This document shows, one piece after another, positions 8,148 to 16,760 of a DNA stretch of 64,000 nt. The stretch covers positions 842,001 through 906,000 of the forward strand of contig NZ_CP150166.1 in the NCBI RefSeq assembly GCF_037963765.1, written 5' to 3'. Under the pieces are notes generated by a model. The model did no database searches. It had not been told where the DNA came from and saw only the letters and a program-made list of their open reading frames with translations. The stretch's first letter is position 1. Each line of letters begins with the position of its first letter. The stretch is from Sporosarcina sp. FSL W8-0480. Its GTDB lineage: Bacteria > Bacillota > Bacilli > Bacillales_A > Planococcaceae. A program made the position numbers and the translations under genes.

Positions 8148-8209
8148 ATTTCAACATAAAGAGGCTATCCTATAGTGATGAAGGAATTGGTGCTAACGGA
8201 GGGATTCAG

Positions 8210-8803
8210 TTGTACAAACCGATTGATAAAGGCTTTTTCGAAAGTCCTGTCCTTGAACTTGCACGAAATCTGGTCGGCCAATATATTGTGCATGAGCAGC
8301 CGGAAGGTACCATAGCCGCGCGAATTGTGGAAACGGAAGCATACCATGGGCCAGAAGATCGTGCCGCACATAGCTTTGGAAACCGCCGGACGAAACGGAC
8401 AGAAGTCATGTTTGGTGCACCAGGCCTCGTTTATACTTATCAAATGCACACACATACATTGATGAATGTTGTCAGTGGACCGATTGGAACGCCACATGCG
8501 GTGCTGATCCGGGCGGCGGAGCCTGTTGACGGACTTGAAATGATGCGGGATAATCGTGGTCCGAAATTGAAGATGAAAGATTGGACGAATGGGCCAGGAA
8601 AGCTTTCAAAAGCGCTTGGCGTCACGATGAAGTATTACGGTCATCATTGGTCGGACAAGCCGCTGTTCATAGCTGTCGGGCCGGGGGCTAAGGAAATAGA
8701 AGCGGGTCCTCGTGTTGGGATTGGCAACACAGGTGAAGCCGTCCATTATCCTTGGAGGTTTTTTGAGAAGGATAATCCTTATGTCTCAAAATACCGCCTT
8801 TAA
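8210..8803 (+). CDS. 3-methyladenine DNA glycosylase (MPG/AAG family)
   Basis: A 197-residue enzyme of the mammalian-type alkyladenine glycosylase family that excises alkylated purines. Family hallmarks are ARNLVGQYIV, ARIVETEAYHGPEDRAAHSFGNRRTKR with the catalytic Glu, a VYTYQMH strand and LIRAAEP. The TTG at 8210 is taken as start because GGAGGG (8198-8203) lies 6 bp upstream and the family begins just before this point; the frame stays open to 8090 only by running through array C. B. subtilis YxlJ (196 aa) is the likely counterpart. Confidence 0.9.
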   Translation: MYKPIDKGFFESPVLELARNLVGQYIVHEQPEGTIAARIVETEAYHGPEDRAAHSFGNRRTKRTEVMFGAPGLVYTYQMHTHTLMNVVSGPIGTPHAVLIRAAEPVDGLEMMRDNRGPKLKMKDWTNGPGKLSKALGVTMKYYGHHWSDKPLFIAVGPGAKEIEAGPRVGIGNTGEAVHYPWRFFEKDNPYVSKYRL

Positions 8804-8867
8804 GTTTAGCTGTGAACGAGGGTGGAATAGTAGTAGGGAAAGCATTATTTGAAAGGATGAGTGAAAA

Positions 8868-9380
8868 ATGGCTAAAATAGCTACAGTGATCACAGATCTA
8901 TTCGAGGATTCCGAGTATACGGAGCCGGCGAAAGCATTTCAAGAGGCGGGCCATGAGGTCGTTACAATCGAGAAGGAAGCCGGGAAAGAAGTGAAAGGAA
9001 AACAAGGAGATACTACTGTGAAGATCGATGTGGGAATTGCCGAAGCTTCCCCTGAAGACTATGATGCACTTTTCATTCCGGGAGGATTCTCGCCAGACCA
9101 GCTAAGAGCGGACGATCGATTTGTAGAATTTGCAAAAAAGTTTATGGATGATAAAAAGCCTGTTTTCGCAATCTGCCATGGCCCACAGTTATTAATCACT
9201 GCGAAAACATTAGAGGGCAGAGACGCTACAGGTTATAAATCCATAAAAGTGGATATGGAATACGCAGGGGTTAGGTATGCGGATAAAGAAGTTGTGGTTT
9301 GTCAAAATCAGTTAGTAACCAGCAGGACTCCAGAAGACATCCCTGCTTTCATACGTGAATCAGTTAAACTCTTGGGATGA
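8868..9380 (+). CDS. DJ-1/PfpI family stress protein (YfkM-like)
   Basis: A 170-residue cytosolic protein of the DJ-1/PfpI superfamily with the nucleophile elbow AICHGPQ (Cys about 102) and the PGGFSPDQLR glycine loop that carries the acid-histidine partners. Relatives include B. subtilis general stress protein 18 (YfkM) and PH1704-like proteins, described as proteases or deglycases; the reaction is debated. The start ATG at 8868 follows GAAAGGATGAG. It is a single gene; no SigB promoter was identified with confidence. Confidence 0.88.
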   Translation: MAKIATVITDLFEDSEYTEPAKAFQEAGHEVVTIEKEAGKEVKGKQGDTTVKIDVGIAEASPEDYDALFIPGGFSPDQLRADDRFVEFAKKFMDDKKPVFAICHGPQLLITAKTLEGRDATGYKSIKVDMEYAGVRYADKEVVVCQNQLVTSRTPEDIPAFIRESVKLLG

Positions 9381-9388
9381 ATAAGATA

Positions 9389-9424
9389 GAGGGGGGATCA
9401 GTGTATTTTCTCCCTTCTTTTTTT
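9389..9424 (+). terminator. Possible terminator after the DJ-1 gene
   Basis: GAGGGGGGA can pair imperfectly with TCTCCCTTC, followed by a run of seven T residues. The stem is weak. Confidence 0.4.
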
Positions 9425-9504
9425 ATTACTATCATGAAGAATGACCTTGTCCATACATACATAACATAGTATCGGTTGTTAAACGTAAGGAGGATAGTGG
9501 ATTT

Positions 9505-10560
9505 TTGAAAAAGGTACTTAAAATAGCTAGCGCGTTTATAGGAATTATCGTCGGAGCTGGCTTTGCATCAGGACAAGAGATATTACAATACTTTACCAGC
9601 TTCGGAATAATGGGGATTGCAGCTGCGATACTATCCACTGCTTTGTTTGCTTATTTGGGAATGGTTTTAACGAGACTTGGCAGCAGGATGCGCGCAACCT
9701 CGCATAAGGATGTCATCTATAAAATTAGCGGTCGTTTTTTAGGCATCCTCATTGACTATATTATCATTTTCACTTTGTTTGGCGTCGGTGTCGTTATGAT
9801 TGCCGGGGCAGGCTCCAATTTGGAACAGCAATTTGGTGTGCCTCCGGTTATAGGAAGTTTGTTAATGGTCGCATTAATCTTCATTTCAATCCTCATGAAT
9901 GTTGATGAAGTGGTAGCTATTATCGGAAGCATCACCCCATTTCTTATACTTTCGATTATCGTTGTATCGGTCTATTGTTTACTGACGATGGATCAATCTT
10001 TTGCTTCACTTGATGTTTTGGCTAATGAAGTACCAACAACATTGCCGAACTGGTTCATCTCTGCCATCAATTACGTATCGTTTAACATCGCTGTAGGTGC
10101 TTCCATGTCGTTAGTGATGGGTGGAGAAGAGAAGAATGAGAAAACTGCCGCTTTAGGTGGACTTATCGGTGGTTTTGGGTTAGGCATCCTGATTCTCCTT
10201 AGCCATTTGGCAATTTTCTCGAAAGTGAAGACAATTGCGGATGTAGATTTGCCGATGCTCGCAATCATCAATGAAATATCACCGATTCTCGCCATTTTCA
10301 TGGCTTTCATTTTATATGGGATGATTTTCAATACAGCCGTCAGCATGTTCTATGCGTTTGGAGCACGGTTTACCAAAGCCGGGACAAGGAATTTCAAGAT
10401 GTTTGTATTCATCACATTACTTATCGGCTTCGGACTAAGCTTCTTACGTTTCAAATTGTTAGTCGCATACTTCTACCCGTGGATCGGTTATTTAGGATTG
10501 CTCCTCTCGGTGATCTTAATCATCACTTCATTTAGAATGCCAAAAAAGGTAAGAAGATAA
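9505..10560 (+). CDS. YkvI-type membrane protein (APC superfamily)
   Basis: A 351-residue integral membrane protein with about ten helices, starting at TTG 9505 after AAGGAGGATAG. The first helix carries GIIVGAGFASGQEILQYF, an unwound-helix glycine motif of the amino acid-polyamine-cation fold, and the family resembles B. subtilis YkvI. Transport is likely but no substrate is known. The gene stands alone between two hairpins. Confidence 0.82.
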   Translation: MKKVLKIASAFIGIIVGAGFASGQEILQYFTSFGIMGIAAAILSTALFAYLGMVLTRLGSRMRATSHKDVIYKISGRFLGILIDYIIIFTLFGVGVVMIAGAGSNLEQQFGVPPVIGSLLMVALIFISILMNVDEVVAIIGSITPFLILSIIVVSVYCLLTMDQSFASLDVLANEVPTTLPNWFISAINYVSFNIAVGASMSLVMGGEEKNEKTAALGGLIGGFGLGILILLSHLAIFSKVKTIADVDLPMLAIINEISPILAIFMAFILYGMIFNTAVSMFYAFGARFTKAGTRNFKMFVFITLLIGFGLSFLRFKLLVAYFYPWIGYLGLLLSVILIITSFRMPKKVRR

Positions 10561-10561
10561 C

Positions 10562-10608
10562 AAAAGGTGACATTTCGTATGTAAATGCGAAATGTCACCT
10601 TTTTTATT
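10562..10608. terminator. Bidirectional terminator between ykvI-like gene and hmp
   Basis: A perfect 16-bp stem, AAAAGGTGACATTTCG with CGAAATGTCACCTTTT, around a 10-base loop, with T-rich sequence on both strands. It can end transcription of both convergent genes. Confidence 0.93.
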
Positions 10609-10620
10609 TAAGGAATTTCC

Positions 10621-10662
10621 GTTGATTGAAACGGAAAGCATCCGCCTGAAGTGAATATCAAC
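10621..10662. repeat. Short remnant of the GTTGATT interspersed palindromic element
   Basis: A 42-bp sequence starts with GTTGATTGAA and ends with ATATCAAC, and contains CGGAAAGCATCCGCCTGAAG, the right-hand part of the larger elements at 16571 and 30419. It looks like an internally deleted copy that kept both ends. Confidence 0.7.
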
Positions 10663-10673
10663 AGTTTTCGTTT

Positions 10674-11867
10674 TTAATTAGTCGCGAGTTCCCATTGCAA
10701 TTCTTCAGCTGGTCCGAAGAACTCGAAGTGGATTTTATCCTCAGTTACACCGTTTGCAACCAATGCAGAAATAACCGCCTGCATGAACGGAGTTGGACCG
10801 CAGACATAAATGTCACTGCCTTCAGAAACATGCTTCGCAAGGAATTCACGGTTAATGAATCCATCGCCCTCTTCAGAATAAAGCACTTCGTATTTTGCAT
10901 TTGGAAGAGATTCAGTCATCGCTTGCAACTCTTTGTGGAACGCTTGGTGACCACGTGTACGAGCTGAATGCAAGAATGCAACCGTGCGCTCAGGTGTTGT
11001 TTTTGCGATGGTTTGATACATCGCCATCATAGGAGTGATACCTACACCACCGCTGACCAATGCAACTGGTGTTGTGCTTTCTGTATCAAGGTAGAAATCA
11101 CCTGCAGGAGCACTGATTTCGATTTTGTCACCGACATTCAAGCTGTTATGAAGGTAAACAGAAGCCTTACCATGCGGATTGCACTCGTCCTCGCGTTTGA
11201 CAGAAATACGTAATGTATCGTTTTCTGGCGCTTGTGACAAGCTATATTGACGGTTAATTGTATATTCGTCTCCAGGGATTTGGAACCGTACAGTAATGTA
11301 TTGACCTGGTTTGTAAGTCGGTAGCTTTTTGCCATCAACAGGTTTGAAATAGAAGGAAGTAATAACTTCACTTTCCGGAACCTTTTCAACCAGTTCAAAT
11401 TCCTTGAATGTTCTCCAACCACCTTCAGTTTCTTCTGCTTCATCGTACATTTCGTTCTCGATGCCGATAAATGCATCAGCAATAACTTGGTACGCTTCAC
11501 CCCAAGCTGCAATGATTTCTGGAGTTGCTGCGTCTCCTAAAACTTCTTTGATAGCTCCAAGAAGATGGTATCCAACGATTGGATAATGTTCTTTCTGGAT
11601 GCCTAAAGAGCGGTGCTTATGTGCGATTTGAACAACTGCAGGGATGATTGCGCCTAAGTTGTCGATATGAGCTGCAGCTGCGTAAACCGTGTTTGCGAGG
11701 GCAGTTTGTTGACGTCCTTTTGATTGGTTTGCATGATTGAAAATGTTTAAAAGCTCAGGATGAGCCGCGAACATATTTTTATAAAAAACGGTTGTAATTG
11801 TTTTTCCATGTTGTTCAAGCACGGGTACTGTGGACTTTACGATGTCGATTGTTTCTTGTGATAACAT
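10674..11867 (-). CDS. hmp: Flavohemoprotein, nitric oxide dioxygenase
   Basis: A 397-residue enzyme that converts NO and O2 to nitrate with NAD(P)H. The N-terminal globin domain (about 1-140) shows distal Tyr29 (TVFYKNMF) and proximal His85 (AHKHRSLGI), both at the positions of the E. coli enzyme. It is followed by an FAD-binding barrel with RQYSLS and an NAD domain with GGVGITPMM and VCGPTPFM. The ATG at 11867 gives the family length; 35 upstream in-frame residues would cover the promoter and operator. It is divergent from nsrR, and an NsrR-like box lies 57 bp upstream of the start. Confidence 0.95.
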   Translation of the reverse strand: MLSQETIDIVKSTVPVLEQHGKTITTVFYKNMFAAHPELLNIFNHANQSKGRQQTALANTVYAAAAHIDNLGAIIPAVVQIAHKHRSLGIQKEHYPIVGYHLLGAIKEVLGDAATPEIIAAWGEAYQVIADAFIGIENEMYDEAEETEGGWRTFKEFELVEKVPESEVITSFYFKPVDGKKLPTYKPGQYITVRFQIPGDEYTINRQYSLSQAPENDTLRISVKREDECNPHGKASVYLHNSLNVGDKIEISAPAGDFYLDTESTTPVALVSGGVGITPMMAMYQTIAKTTPERTVAFLHSARTRGHQAFHKELQAMTESLPNAKYEVLYSEEGDGFINREFLAKHVSEGSDIYVCGPTPFMQAVISALVANGVTEDKIHFEFFGPAEELQWELATN

Positions 11868-11923
11868 TAAATGCACAACCTTTCCTGTATTGTTAATTCC
11901 ACAATAAACGATTAGTCTTTCTA

Positions 11924-11946
11924 AAGCTATATCTAAAATGCATCTT
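11924..11946. promoter_or_regulatory. Candidate NsrR operator in front of hmp
   Basis: Read on the minus strand, 23 bp begin with a full AAGATGCATTTTA half-site followed by a weaker half ending AGCTT. I recall the NsrR consensus of Bacillales as close to AAGATGYATTTTAAATRCATCTT; about 7 of 11 positions of the second half agree. Its position between hmp and nsrR supports NO-dependent repression. Confidence 0.6.
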
Positions 11947-11977
11947 AAGTGGTGATGTAAGATTTTAGACACATTTC

Positions 11978-12006
11978 TTTCACGATACAGACATAATCGT
12001 TATAAT
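11978..12006 (+). promoter_or_regulatory. nsrR promoter
   Basis: TTTCAC (11978-11983), a 17-bp spacer and a perfect TATAAT (12001-12006) lie 25 bp before the nsrR ATG. The predicted start near 12013 rules out a TTG at 12010 as initiation codon. Confidence 0.65.
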
Positions 12007-12030
12007 AGGTTGGAGAATGGCGGTGAAATT

Positions 12031-12474
12031 ATGCGGTTAACCTTATATACAGATTTTTCATTACGTGTACTAATATACCTTGGAGCGAAGGAACAGAACG
12101 AGTTATCAACCATTCAGGAAATTTCTGACCAATTTCAGATTTCGAAAAACCATCTAACGAAAGTCGTCCATGAATTGGGGAAGATGGGATTGATTGAAAC
12201 AGTACGTGGTCGCGGAGGAGGTATCCGCATGAAATTGAAACCTGAAGAGATAAATGTAGGAGAACTTGTGCGGAAAACTGAGGATGATTTTTATCTTGTG
12301 GAATGTTTCAGTTCAGATGGGAATCGATGCATACTTTCTCCAGTTTGCCGGTTAAAAGGTGCACTGCAGGAAGCGCTTGTCGCTTATTTTGCAGTTTTGG
12401 ACAAGTATACAATTGCAGATTTCATTGTGAATAAAGATGAACTTGCCGCGATATTGTTCGGCAAGCCTTTATGA
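12031..12474 (+). CDS. nsrR: NO-sensing Rrf2-family repressor NsrR
   Basis: A 147-residue Rrf2 regulator. The winged helix (about 1-65) contains TIQEISDQFQISKNHLTKVVHELG and the wing GRGGGIRM. Three cysteines in C-x7-C-x5-C (ECFSSDGNRCILSPVC) are the cluster ligands of NsrR proteins. NO attacks the Fe-S cluster and releases repression of hmp. The ATG at 12031 has a modest GGTG site and gives the usual family length. Its divergent neighbour hmp is the classic target. Confidence 0.93.
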   Translation: MRLTLYTDFSLRVLIYLGAKEQNELSTIQEISDQFQISKNHLTKVVHELGKMGLIETVRGRGGGIRMKLKPEEINVGELVRKTEDDFYLVECFSSDGNRCILSPVCRLKGALQEALVAYFAVLDKYTIADFIVNKDELAAILFGKPL

Positions 12475-12512
12475 TAGAATATAGTAGAATTTATATATGT
12501 AGGAGGATTTAA

Positions 12513-13439
12513 ATGGGCAAAGTATTAGTATTTGGACATAAAAACCCTGACACCGATTCCATTACGGCGGCGATCAGTTATGCTTATCTAAAGCAGCAAC
12601 TTGGAATGGACGCTGAGGCGGTCCGTTTGGGCTCCATCTCGGGAGAAACAGCGTATGCATTAGGACAATTTGGTTTTGAGGCACCACGCTTAATCGAAAA
12701 AGCTGCACCTGAAGCACAGCAAGTTATACTTGTAGACCATAACGAAAAACAACAAAGCGTTGACGATCTTGATGATGTACAAGTTATCGAAGTTGTCGAC
12801 CATCACCGAATCGCTAACTTCCAAACTGCGGATCCGTTGTATTACCGTGCTGAACCGGTTGGCTGTACAGCTACGATTTTGAATAAATTGTACAAAGAAC
12901 ATGGAGTTGAAATTCCAAAGAACATTGCAGGACTAATGCTTTCAGCAATCATTTCCGATTCACTTTTATTCAAATCGCCAACGTTCACAGAACAAGACCG
13001 TGCGGCTGCTGAAGAATTGGCTGCAATTGCGGATGTTGACGCAGAAGTGTATGGCCTCGAAATGTTGAAGGCGGGTGCAGACTTGAGCGGGAAGTCTCTT
13101 GAAGAGCTTGTATCATTGGATGCAAAAGAGTTCGAGATGGGCGGAGCAAAAGTTGAAATCGCACAAGTGAATGCCATAGATGTCAATGACGTAATGAGCC
13201 GTCAGGCGGAGATTGAAGTTCTATTGAACAGCATCATCGAGGAAAAAGGGTTGGACCTTTTCTTGTTCGCAGTTACAGATATCCTAAACAATGATTCAAC
13301 TGTTATTGCACTTGGAAAGGCCGCAGAAAGGGCTTGTGCTGCGTTCAATGTAGCATTGATGGACAATACTGCAGTGCTTAAAGGTGTCGTTTCAAGGAAG
13401 AAACAAATCGTACCAGTGTTGACTGAAGCATTAAAATAA
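12513..13439 (+). CDS. ppaC: Manganese-dependent inorganic pyrophosphatase
   Basis: A 308-residue family II pyrophosphatase of the DHH superfamily, which hydrolyses PPi and drives biosynthetic reactions. Metal-binding motifs are [10 protein letters not shown] (about 7-16), ILVDHNE (about 74) and VVDHHR (about 94-99). The C-terminal DHHA2 domain ends with [10 protein letters not shown], which contributes substrate-binding residues. ATG at 12513 follows AGGAGGATTTAA. Length and sequence match B. subtilis PpaC. It is a single-gene unit ended by a strong hairpin. Confidence 0.96.
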   Translation: MGKVLVFGHKNPDTDSITAAISYAYLKQQLGMDAEAVRLGSISGETAYALGQFGFEAPRLIEKAAPEAQQVILVDHNEKQQSVDDLDDVQVIEVVDHHRIANFQTADPLYYRAEPVGCTATILNKLYKEHGVEIPKNIAGLMLSAIISDSLLFKSPTFTEQDRAAAEELAAIADVDAEVYGLEMLKAGADLSGKSLEELVSLDAKEFEMGGAKVEIAQVNAIDVNDVMSRQAEIEVLLNSIIEEKGLDLFLFAVTDILNNDSTVIALGKAAERACAAFNVALMDNTAVLKGVVSRKKQIVPVLTEALK

Positions 13440-13446
13440 TACACTC

Positions 13447-13493
13447 AAAAAAGAAGCAGTGGGAGGTGCATCATATCCCATCTGCTTCTTTTT
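13447..13493. terminator. Bidirectional terminator between ppaC and the AAA ATPase gene
   Basis: AAAAAGAAGCAG pairs with CTGCTTCTTTTT, with an inner TGGGA/TCCCA extension. T-rich on both strands, it serves two convergent genes. Confidence 0.9.
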
Positions 13494-14278
13494 CAATCAA
13501 ATAAATGACGTAAAAAACGTTCGGGGGCGTTCAGGAATTCCCGTGTCAACTGGACGTGGGACATCTCTTCGAAGTTGGATTGGATAAGGACGCCATCCCG
13601 AATTTCATATAAATCGGCGTCTGGGTATGCCATGAAAATTGGGGAATGCGTCGAAATAAGGAATTTAGCACCTTCCTTTGTCATATCGTGTATCATGGCA
13701 AGAAGCGACAATTGGTTTTGCGGGGATAAAGGTGCTTCGGGCTCATCAAGTATGTAAAAGCCGCCTGGGCGGAATCTTGCTTGGAATAAGTCAAAAAAAC
13801 TTTCACCATGGGATCTTTTTTCAAGGCCATCCCCATAAAGACTTTGCAGTTCATAATACGTTCTTGCATAGGGGAGGATTTCCAGGCTATTAGGGTCCCG
13901 CTGTTTAATTTCCTCCATTTTTGCCCATGCCTCTTCACGCATGATCGCAATGCTCCTCGTATACGTTTTATAATCGGAGGCCCTAAAAAAGAATCCGTTA
14001 TTCGTTTTCACATCCCAGATCAGTTTCAAATCATCTGCCAGATCGAAAGCAGGGGAGAGCGTATGATTCTTTTCCATATGCTCACCACTAATGAGGATGC
14101 TGTTAGCGGCGGCAGCTATCCCTTCAAGAAGTGTCGTCTTCCCACTGCCATTGTCGCCCGCAATAATCGTGACGGGTGATTCAAGGACAAGTGTATCGAA
14201 ATTACGTATAAGATCCAGACTAAACGGGTAGCGCTCATCAACCGTTTCCTGTTTACGTATGATTTTCCGCAAGGACAT
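13493..14278 (-). CDS. AAA-family ATPase (RecF/ABC-like, single domain)
   Basis: A 261-residue soluble ATPase with Walker A GDNGSGKTT (about 41-49), an ABC-like Walker B in FYILDEPEAPLSPQNQLSLL, and the switch STHSPIFMAYPDADLYEI. It lacks membrane segments and the long coiled coil of SMC or RecN. It resembles the stand-alone AAA_21/AAA_23 predicted ATPases often annotated as RecF-like; no function is established. The ATG at 14278 follows AAAAGGGGTG. No toxin or nuclease partner adjoins it, so a defence role is not supported. Confidence 0.8.
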   Translation of the reverse strand: MSLRKIIRKQETVDERYPFSLDLIRNFDTLVLESPVTIIAGDNGSGKTTLLEGIAAAANSILISGEHMEKNHTLSPAFDLADDLKLIWDVKTNNGFFFRASDYKTYTRSIAIMREEAWAKMEEIKQRDPNSLEILPYARTYYELQSLYGDGLEKRSHGESFFDLFQARFRPGGFYILDEPEAPLSPQNQLSLLAMIHDMTKEGAKFLISTHSPIFMAYPDADLYEIRDGVLIQSNFEEMSHVQLTREFLNAPERFLRHLFD

Positions 14279-14324
14279 GCACGTCACCCCTTTTGGACAG
14301 TATACCGAAAACAAACGAAAGTGC

Positions 14325-15701
14325 CTATCCTAAATCCAACGGTTTCGTTGCTGGCCCCTCAAGCACTGAGCCATCCTTTCTGAAACGGGAGCCGTGGCAT
14401 GGACAGTCCCATGTCTCATCTGCCTCATTCCACCTCGTCCTGCACCCCATATGCGTGCAAATCGGCGAATCTTTTCTTTTGATATGTCCGCCCGAAAATT
14501 CTTTTAGCACAAGTCCCGAATTTTTTAATGCTTGTATGAGAAAGGAGCCGAATCCAGTGCGGTCAGGTGCATATAATGAGCTTGCTTTGTTTTCCTTGCC
14601 GATAATCTGATCGCTGATGATTCTTGCGCAGACAAGGGAATTCGACAGACCCCATTTTCTAAAACCTGTATTAATGTAGACATAGGGCATACTTTTCGAA
14701 ATGGGACCAGCATATGGAATAAGATCAGGTGTCGATGGATCCTGTGCGGACCATTTTTCCTGTAAGGGGTCAAGTTGGTAAACGAATTTTAACTCCGAAT
14801 CCAACGTTCTATAATGTATTTGCGTCCCCTTATCCACACCTGCGCGATGTTCCTCCCCGGATAATAGGAAATGGGCATTTCCATCGATGAACGCAGTCCG
14901 TACAGATCGTTTTGGTGTGTCAACCGAAATATATTGTCCCTGTAAAGGCATATTGGCAGCAGTGGAAACTAAATATGATCTGCCGACCGTCAACTTTAGG
15001 AATTGCAATCCCCGTAAAGCCTCCAACGGATAATGTGTACACAATATTAGTTTATTAAATTGTATTTCAATATTAGAATTTGTATAAAGGTGCTTTTTCT
15101 TCAAATCCATTAAGCGGATATTCGTATTCTCGAATATGCGTGCACCTGCTTTAACTGATAGTTGCGCAAGATGCTGGCCAAATCGCATAGGATGTATCTG
15201 AGCCTCGTCTTTAATCGTAAGCGTGGCCTCAGTTTTCAGCGGCAGTTCACTGTCTTTTCCTAATTCGGCTGCAATGCCGATCTCTTCATAGGCCCGTTTT
15301 TCACTGTGAAGCAGGTCAGTTCCATTCTTCGATTGGGAATAGAGGACCGAATTTGCATCCCATAGTTCATCACCAATGGCAAAGCTTTTTCCAAATAGTA
15401 CAGCAGCGCGGTTAGCTTCAAAATAAAACTTCGCATTATCCCGGCCGAATTTTTTAATTAGATCGGCATAAACAACGCCATGCTGTAATGTCAGTTTGCC
15501 AGTTGAATTACCTGTCGCTCCGGCAAGAATCTCATCCTTTTCCAATAAAACGACATCCACTCCTTCTTTCGCCAAAAAGTAGGCATTTGCAATTCCACTT
15601 AATCCTCCCCCGATAATACAGACATCACACGATATATCCTTATTTAAAGCGGGGTAAGAATCCCGCGGATAGGCGGTTTTTAGCCAAAGTGAATGATTCA
15701 T
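14325..15701 (-). CDS. FAD-dependent oxidoreductase fused to a Rieske [2Fe-2S] domain (YhfW-like)
   Basis: A 458-residue two-domain protein. Residues about 25-370 form a DAO-type FAD domain with the dinucleotide motif CIIGGGLSGI and the LLEKDEILAGATGNSTG follow-on. The last 70 residues are a Rieske domain with CTHMGC and CPCHGS ligands. B. subtilis YhfW has this architecture; the substrate is unknown. The ATG at 15701 has GGAGG 7 bp upstream, which decides against the longer frame starting at 15752. It is divergent from the FrnE-type gene. Confidence 0.88.
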   Translation of the reverse strand: MNHSLWLKTAYPRDSYPALNKDISCDVCIIGGGLSGIANAYFLAKEGVDVVLLEKDEILAGATGNSTGKLTLQHGVVYADLIKKFGRDNAKFYFEANRAAVLFGKSFAIGDELWDANSVLYSQSKNGTDLLHSEKRAYEEIGIAAELGKDSELPLKTEATLTIKDEAQIHPMRFGQHLAQLSVKAGARIFENTNIRLMDLKKKHLYTNSNIEIQFNKLILCTHYPLEALRGLQFLKLTVGRSYLVSTAANMPLQGQYISVDTPKRSVRTAFIDGNAHFLLSGEEHRAGVDKGTQIHYRTLDSELKFVYQLDPLQEKWSAQDPSTPDLIPYAGPISKSMPYVYINTGFRKWGLSNSLVCARIISDQIIGKENKASSLYAPDRTGFGSFLIQALKNSGLVLKEFSGGHIKRKDSPICTHMGCRTRWNEADETWDCPCHGSRFRKDGSVLEGPATKPLDLG

Positions 15702-15805
15702 GCTCAGTCCTCCAATAGATTCTTCAATAACAACATAAGCAGGCATATTCATTGTTGCCAGTTTAAATGAATTCTAAAATAAGAAAGGAAAGGTGGTTGT
15801 TAATC

Positions 15806-16513
15806 ATGAAAATAGAAGTCTGGTCAGATTATGTTTGCCCGTTTTGCTATATCGGCAAACGAAGATTGGAAGAAGCGATAGAGTCTACAAACTTAACAGG
15901 TCAAACAGAAGTGGTATTTAAGGCATTCCAGTTGGACCCGAATACTCCGGTGACGGCAAACGGATCAGCGGTGGAAGGTTTGTCAAAGAAATTTGGAATC
16001 AGCCTAACAGAAGCAGAGCGGATGATGGCAAATGTCGCGGAGCAGGCGAAGACGGTGGGACTTAATTACGATGTCGAAGGCATGAAAGTGGCAAACACAT
16101 ACAATGCCCATCGCCTTGCTAAGTTAGCGGAGCAGGAGGGTAAAGCTGACGCTGTATCTGAGCGCCTGATGGCAGGTTATTTCGTCCAAGGAGAGGCCAT
16201 CGGAAACGAGTCAACATTGATTGCCATTGCAGAAGAAGTAGGCATTTCAAAGGAACGCGTTCAACAAATGCTTCAATCTGATGAGTTTTCTGATGAAGTG
16301 AAAAAAGACATCGCCGAAGCTGGACAAATCGGTGTGCAAGGCGTGCCATTCTTCGTCATCAACCGTAAATACGCAATCTCAGGCGCACAACCAGCGCAAG
16401 CCTTCGAGGAAGCATTGAGAAAAGTAGCGGCAGAAGAAGGAATCCAACCCCAGTTGACAGTATTAGGCAAAGAGGGCCAAGGCCTCTGCACAGACGACAA
16501 CTGTGAAATTTGA
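15806..16513 (+). CDS. FrnE-type DsbA family thioredoxin-fold protein
   Basis: A 235-residue protein with an N-terminal thioredoxin strand and active site CPFC (WSDYVCPFCYIGKRR), an inserted helical domain and the cis-Pro loop GVPFFVIN. The C-terminus carries C-TDDN-C, a CX4C motif as reported for Deinococcus FrnE, where it helps the active site act as oxidase and isomerase. There is no signal peptide, so it works in the cytosol. ATG at 15806 follows AAGGTGG; an in-frame ATG at 15767 has no ribosome site. A role in thiol stress is inferred. Confidence 0.88.
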   Translation: MKIEVWSDYVCPFCYIGKRRLEEAIESTNLTGQTEVVFKAFQLDPNTPVTANGSAVEGLSKKFGISLTEAERMMANVAEQAKTVGLNYDVEGMKVANTYNAHRLAKLAEQEGKADAVSERLMAGYFVQGEAIGNESTLIAIAEEVGISKERVQQMLQSDEFSDEVKKDIAEAGQIGVQGVPFFVINRKYAISGAQPAQAFEEALRKVAAEEGIQPQLTVLGKEGQGLCTDDNCEI

Positions 16514-16570
16514 AGGTTTCAGTCTTCACTTAACTCATTAAAAACATAATTGCAGGTGAAGGGTGGCACC

Positions 16571-16698
16571 GTTGATTGAAGCGTAGGGCGGCGACTCCTG
16601 CGGGAATAGCATGAGCTGAAGACCCCGCAACGAAGCGTAGCGAAGTGAGGAGGCTGAAGCCATGCCCGCGGAAAGCGTCGCCCGAAGCGGAAATCAAC
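16571..16698. repeat. Interspersed palindromic element, copy 1
   Basis: A 128-bp element bounded by GTTGATT and AATCAAC. Inside it the left arm AGGGCGGCGACTCC and the right arm AAAGCGTCGCCCGAAG are complementary, and a middle section holds CTGCGGG with CCCCGC and GCGTAGCGAAGTGAGGAGGCTGAAGCC. This belongs to a repeat class common in Bacillaceae intergenic regions. It lies between convergent frnE-like and mrpG genes. Confidence 0.85.
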
Positions 16699-16714
16699 AG
16701 TATGTTGTCTATAA

Positions 16715-16760
16715 TAAAAAACGACGGAGTTAGCTTTTATCGCTAACACCGTCGTTTTTT
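16715..16760. terminator. Bidirectional terminator after mrpG
   Basis: AAAAAACGACGG and a GTTAGC arm pair with GCTAAC and CCGTCGTTTTTT. The T-run on the minus strand ends the mrp operon; the plus strand serves the frnE-like gene. Confidence 0.92.

Noticed and set aside
8090..8209. N-terminal extension of the 3-methyladenine DNA glycosylase
   Set aside because: It runs through array C, has no ribosome site, and the family begins at the TTG at 8210, which has GGAGGG in front.
13493..14278. Defence-system ATPase (OLD or retron-like)
   Set aside because: Only a single-domain AAA protein; no nuclease, reverse transcriptase or toxin gene beside it.
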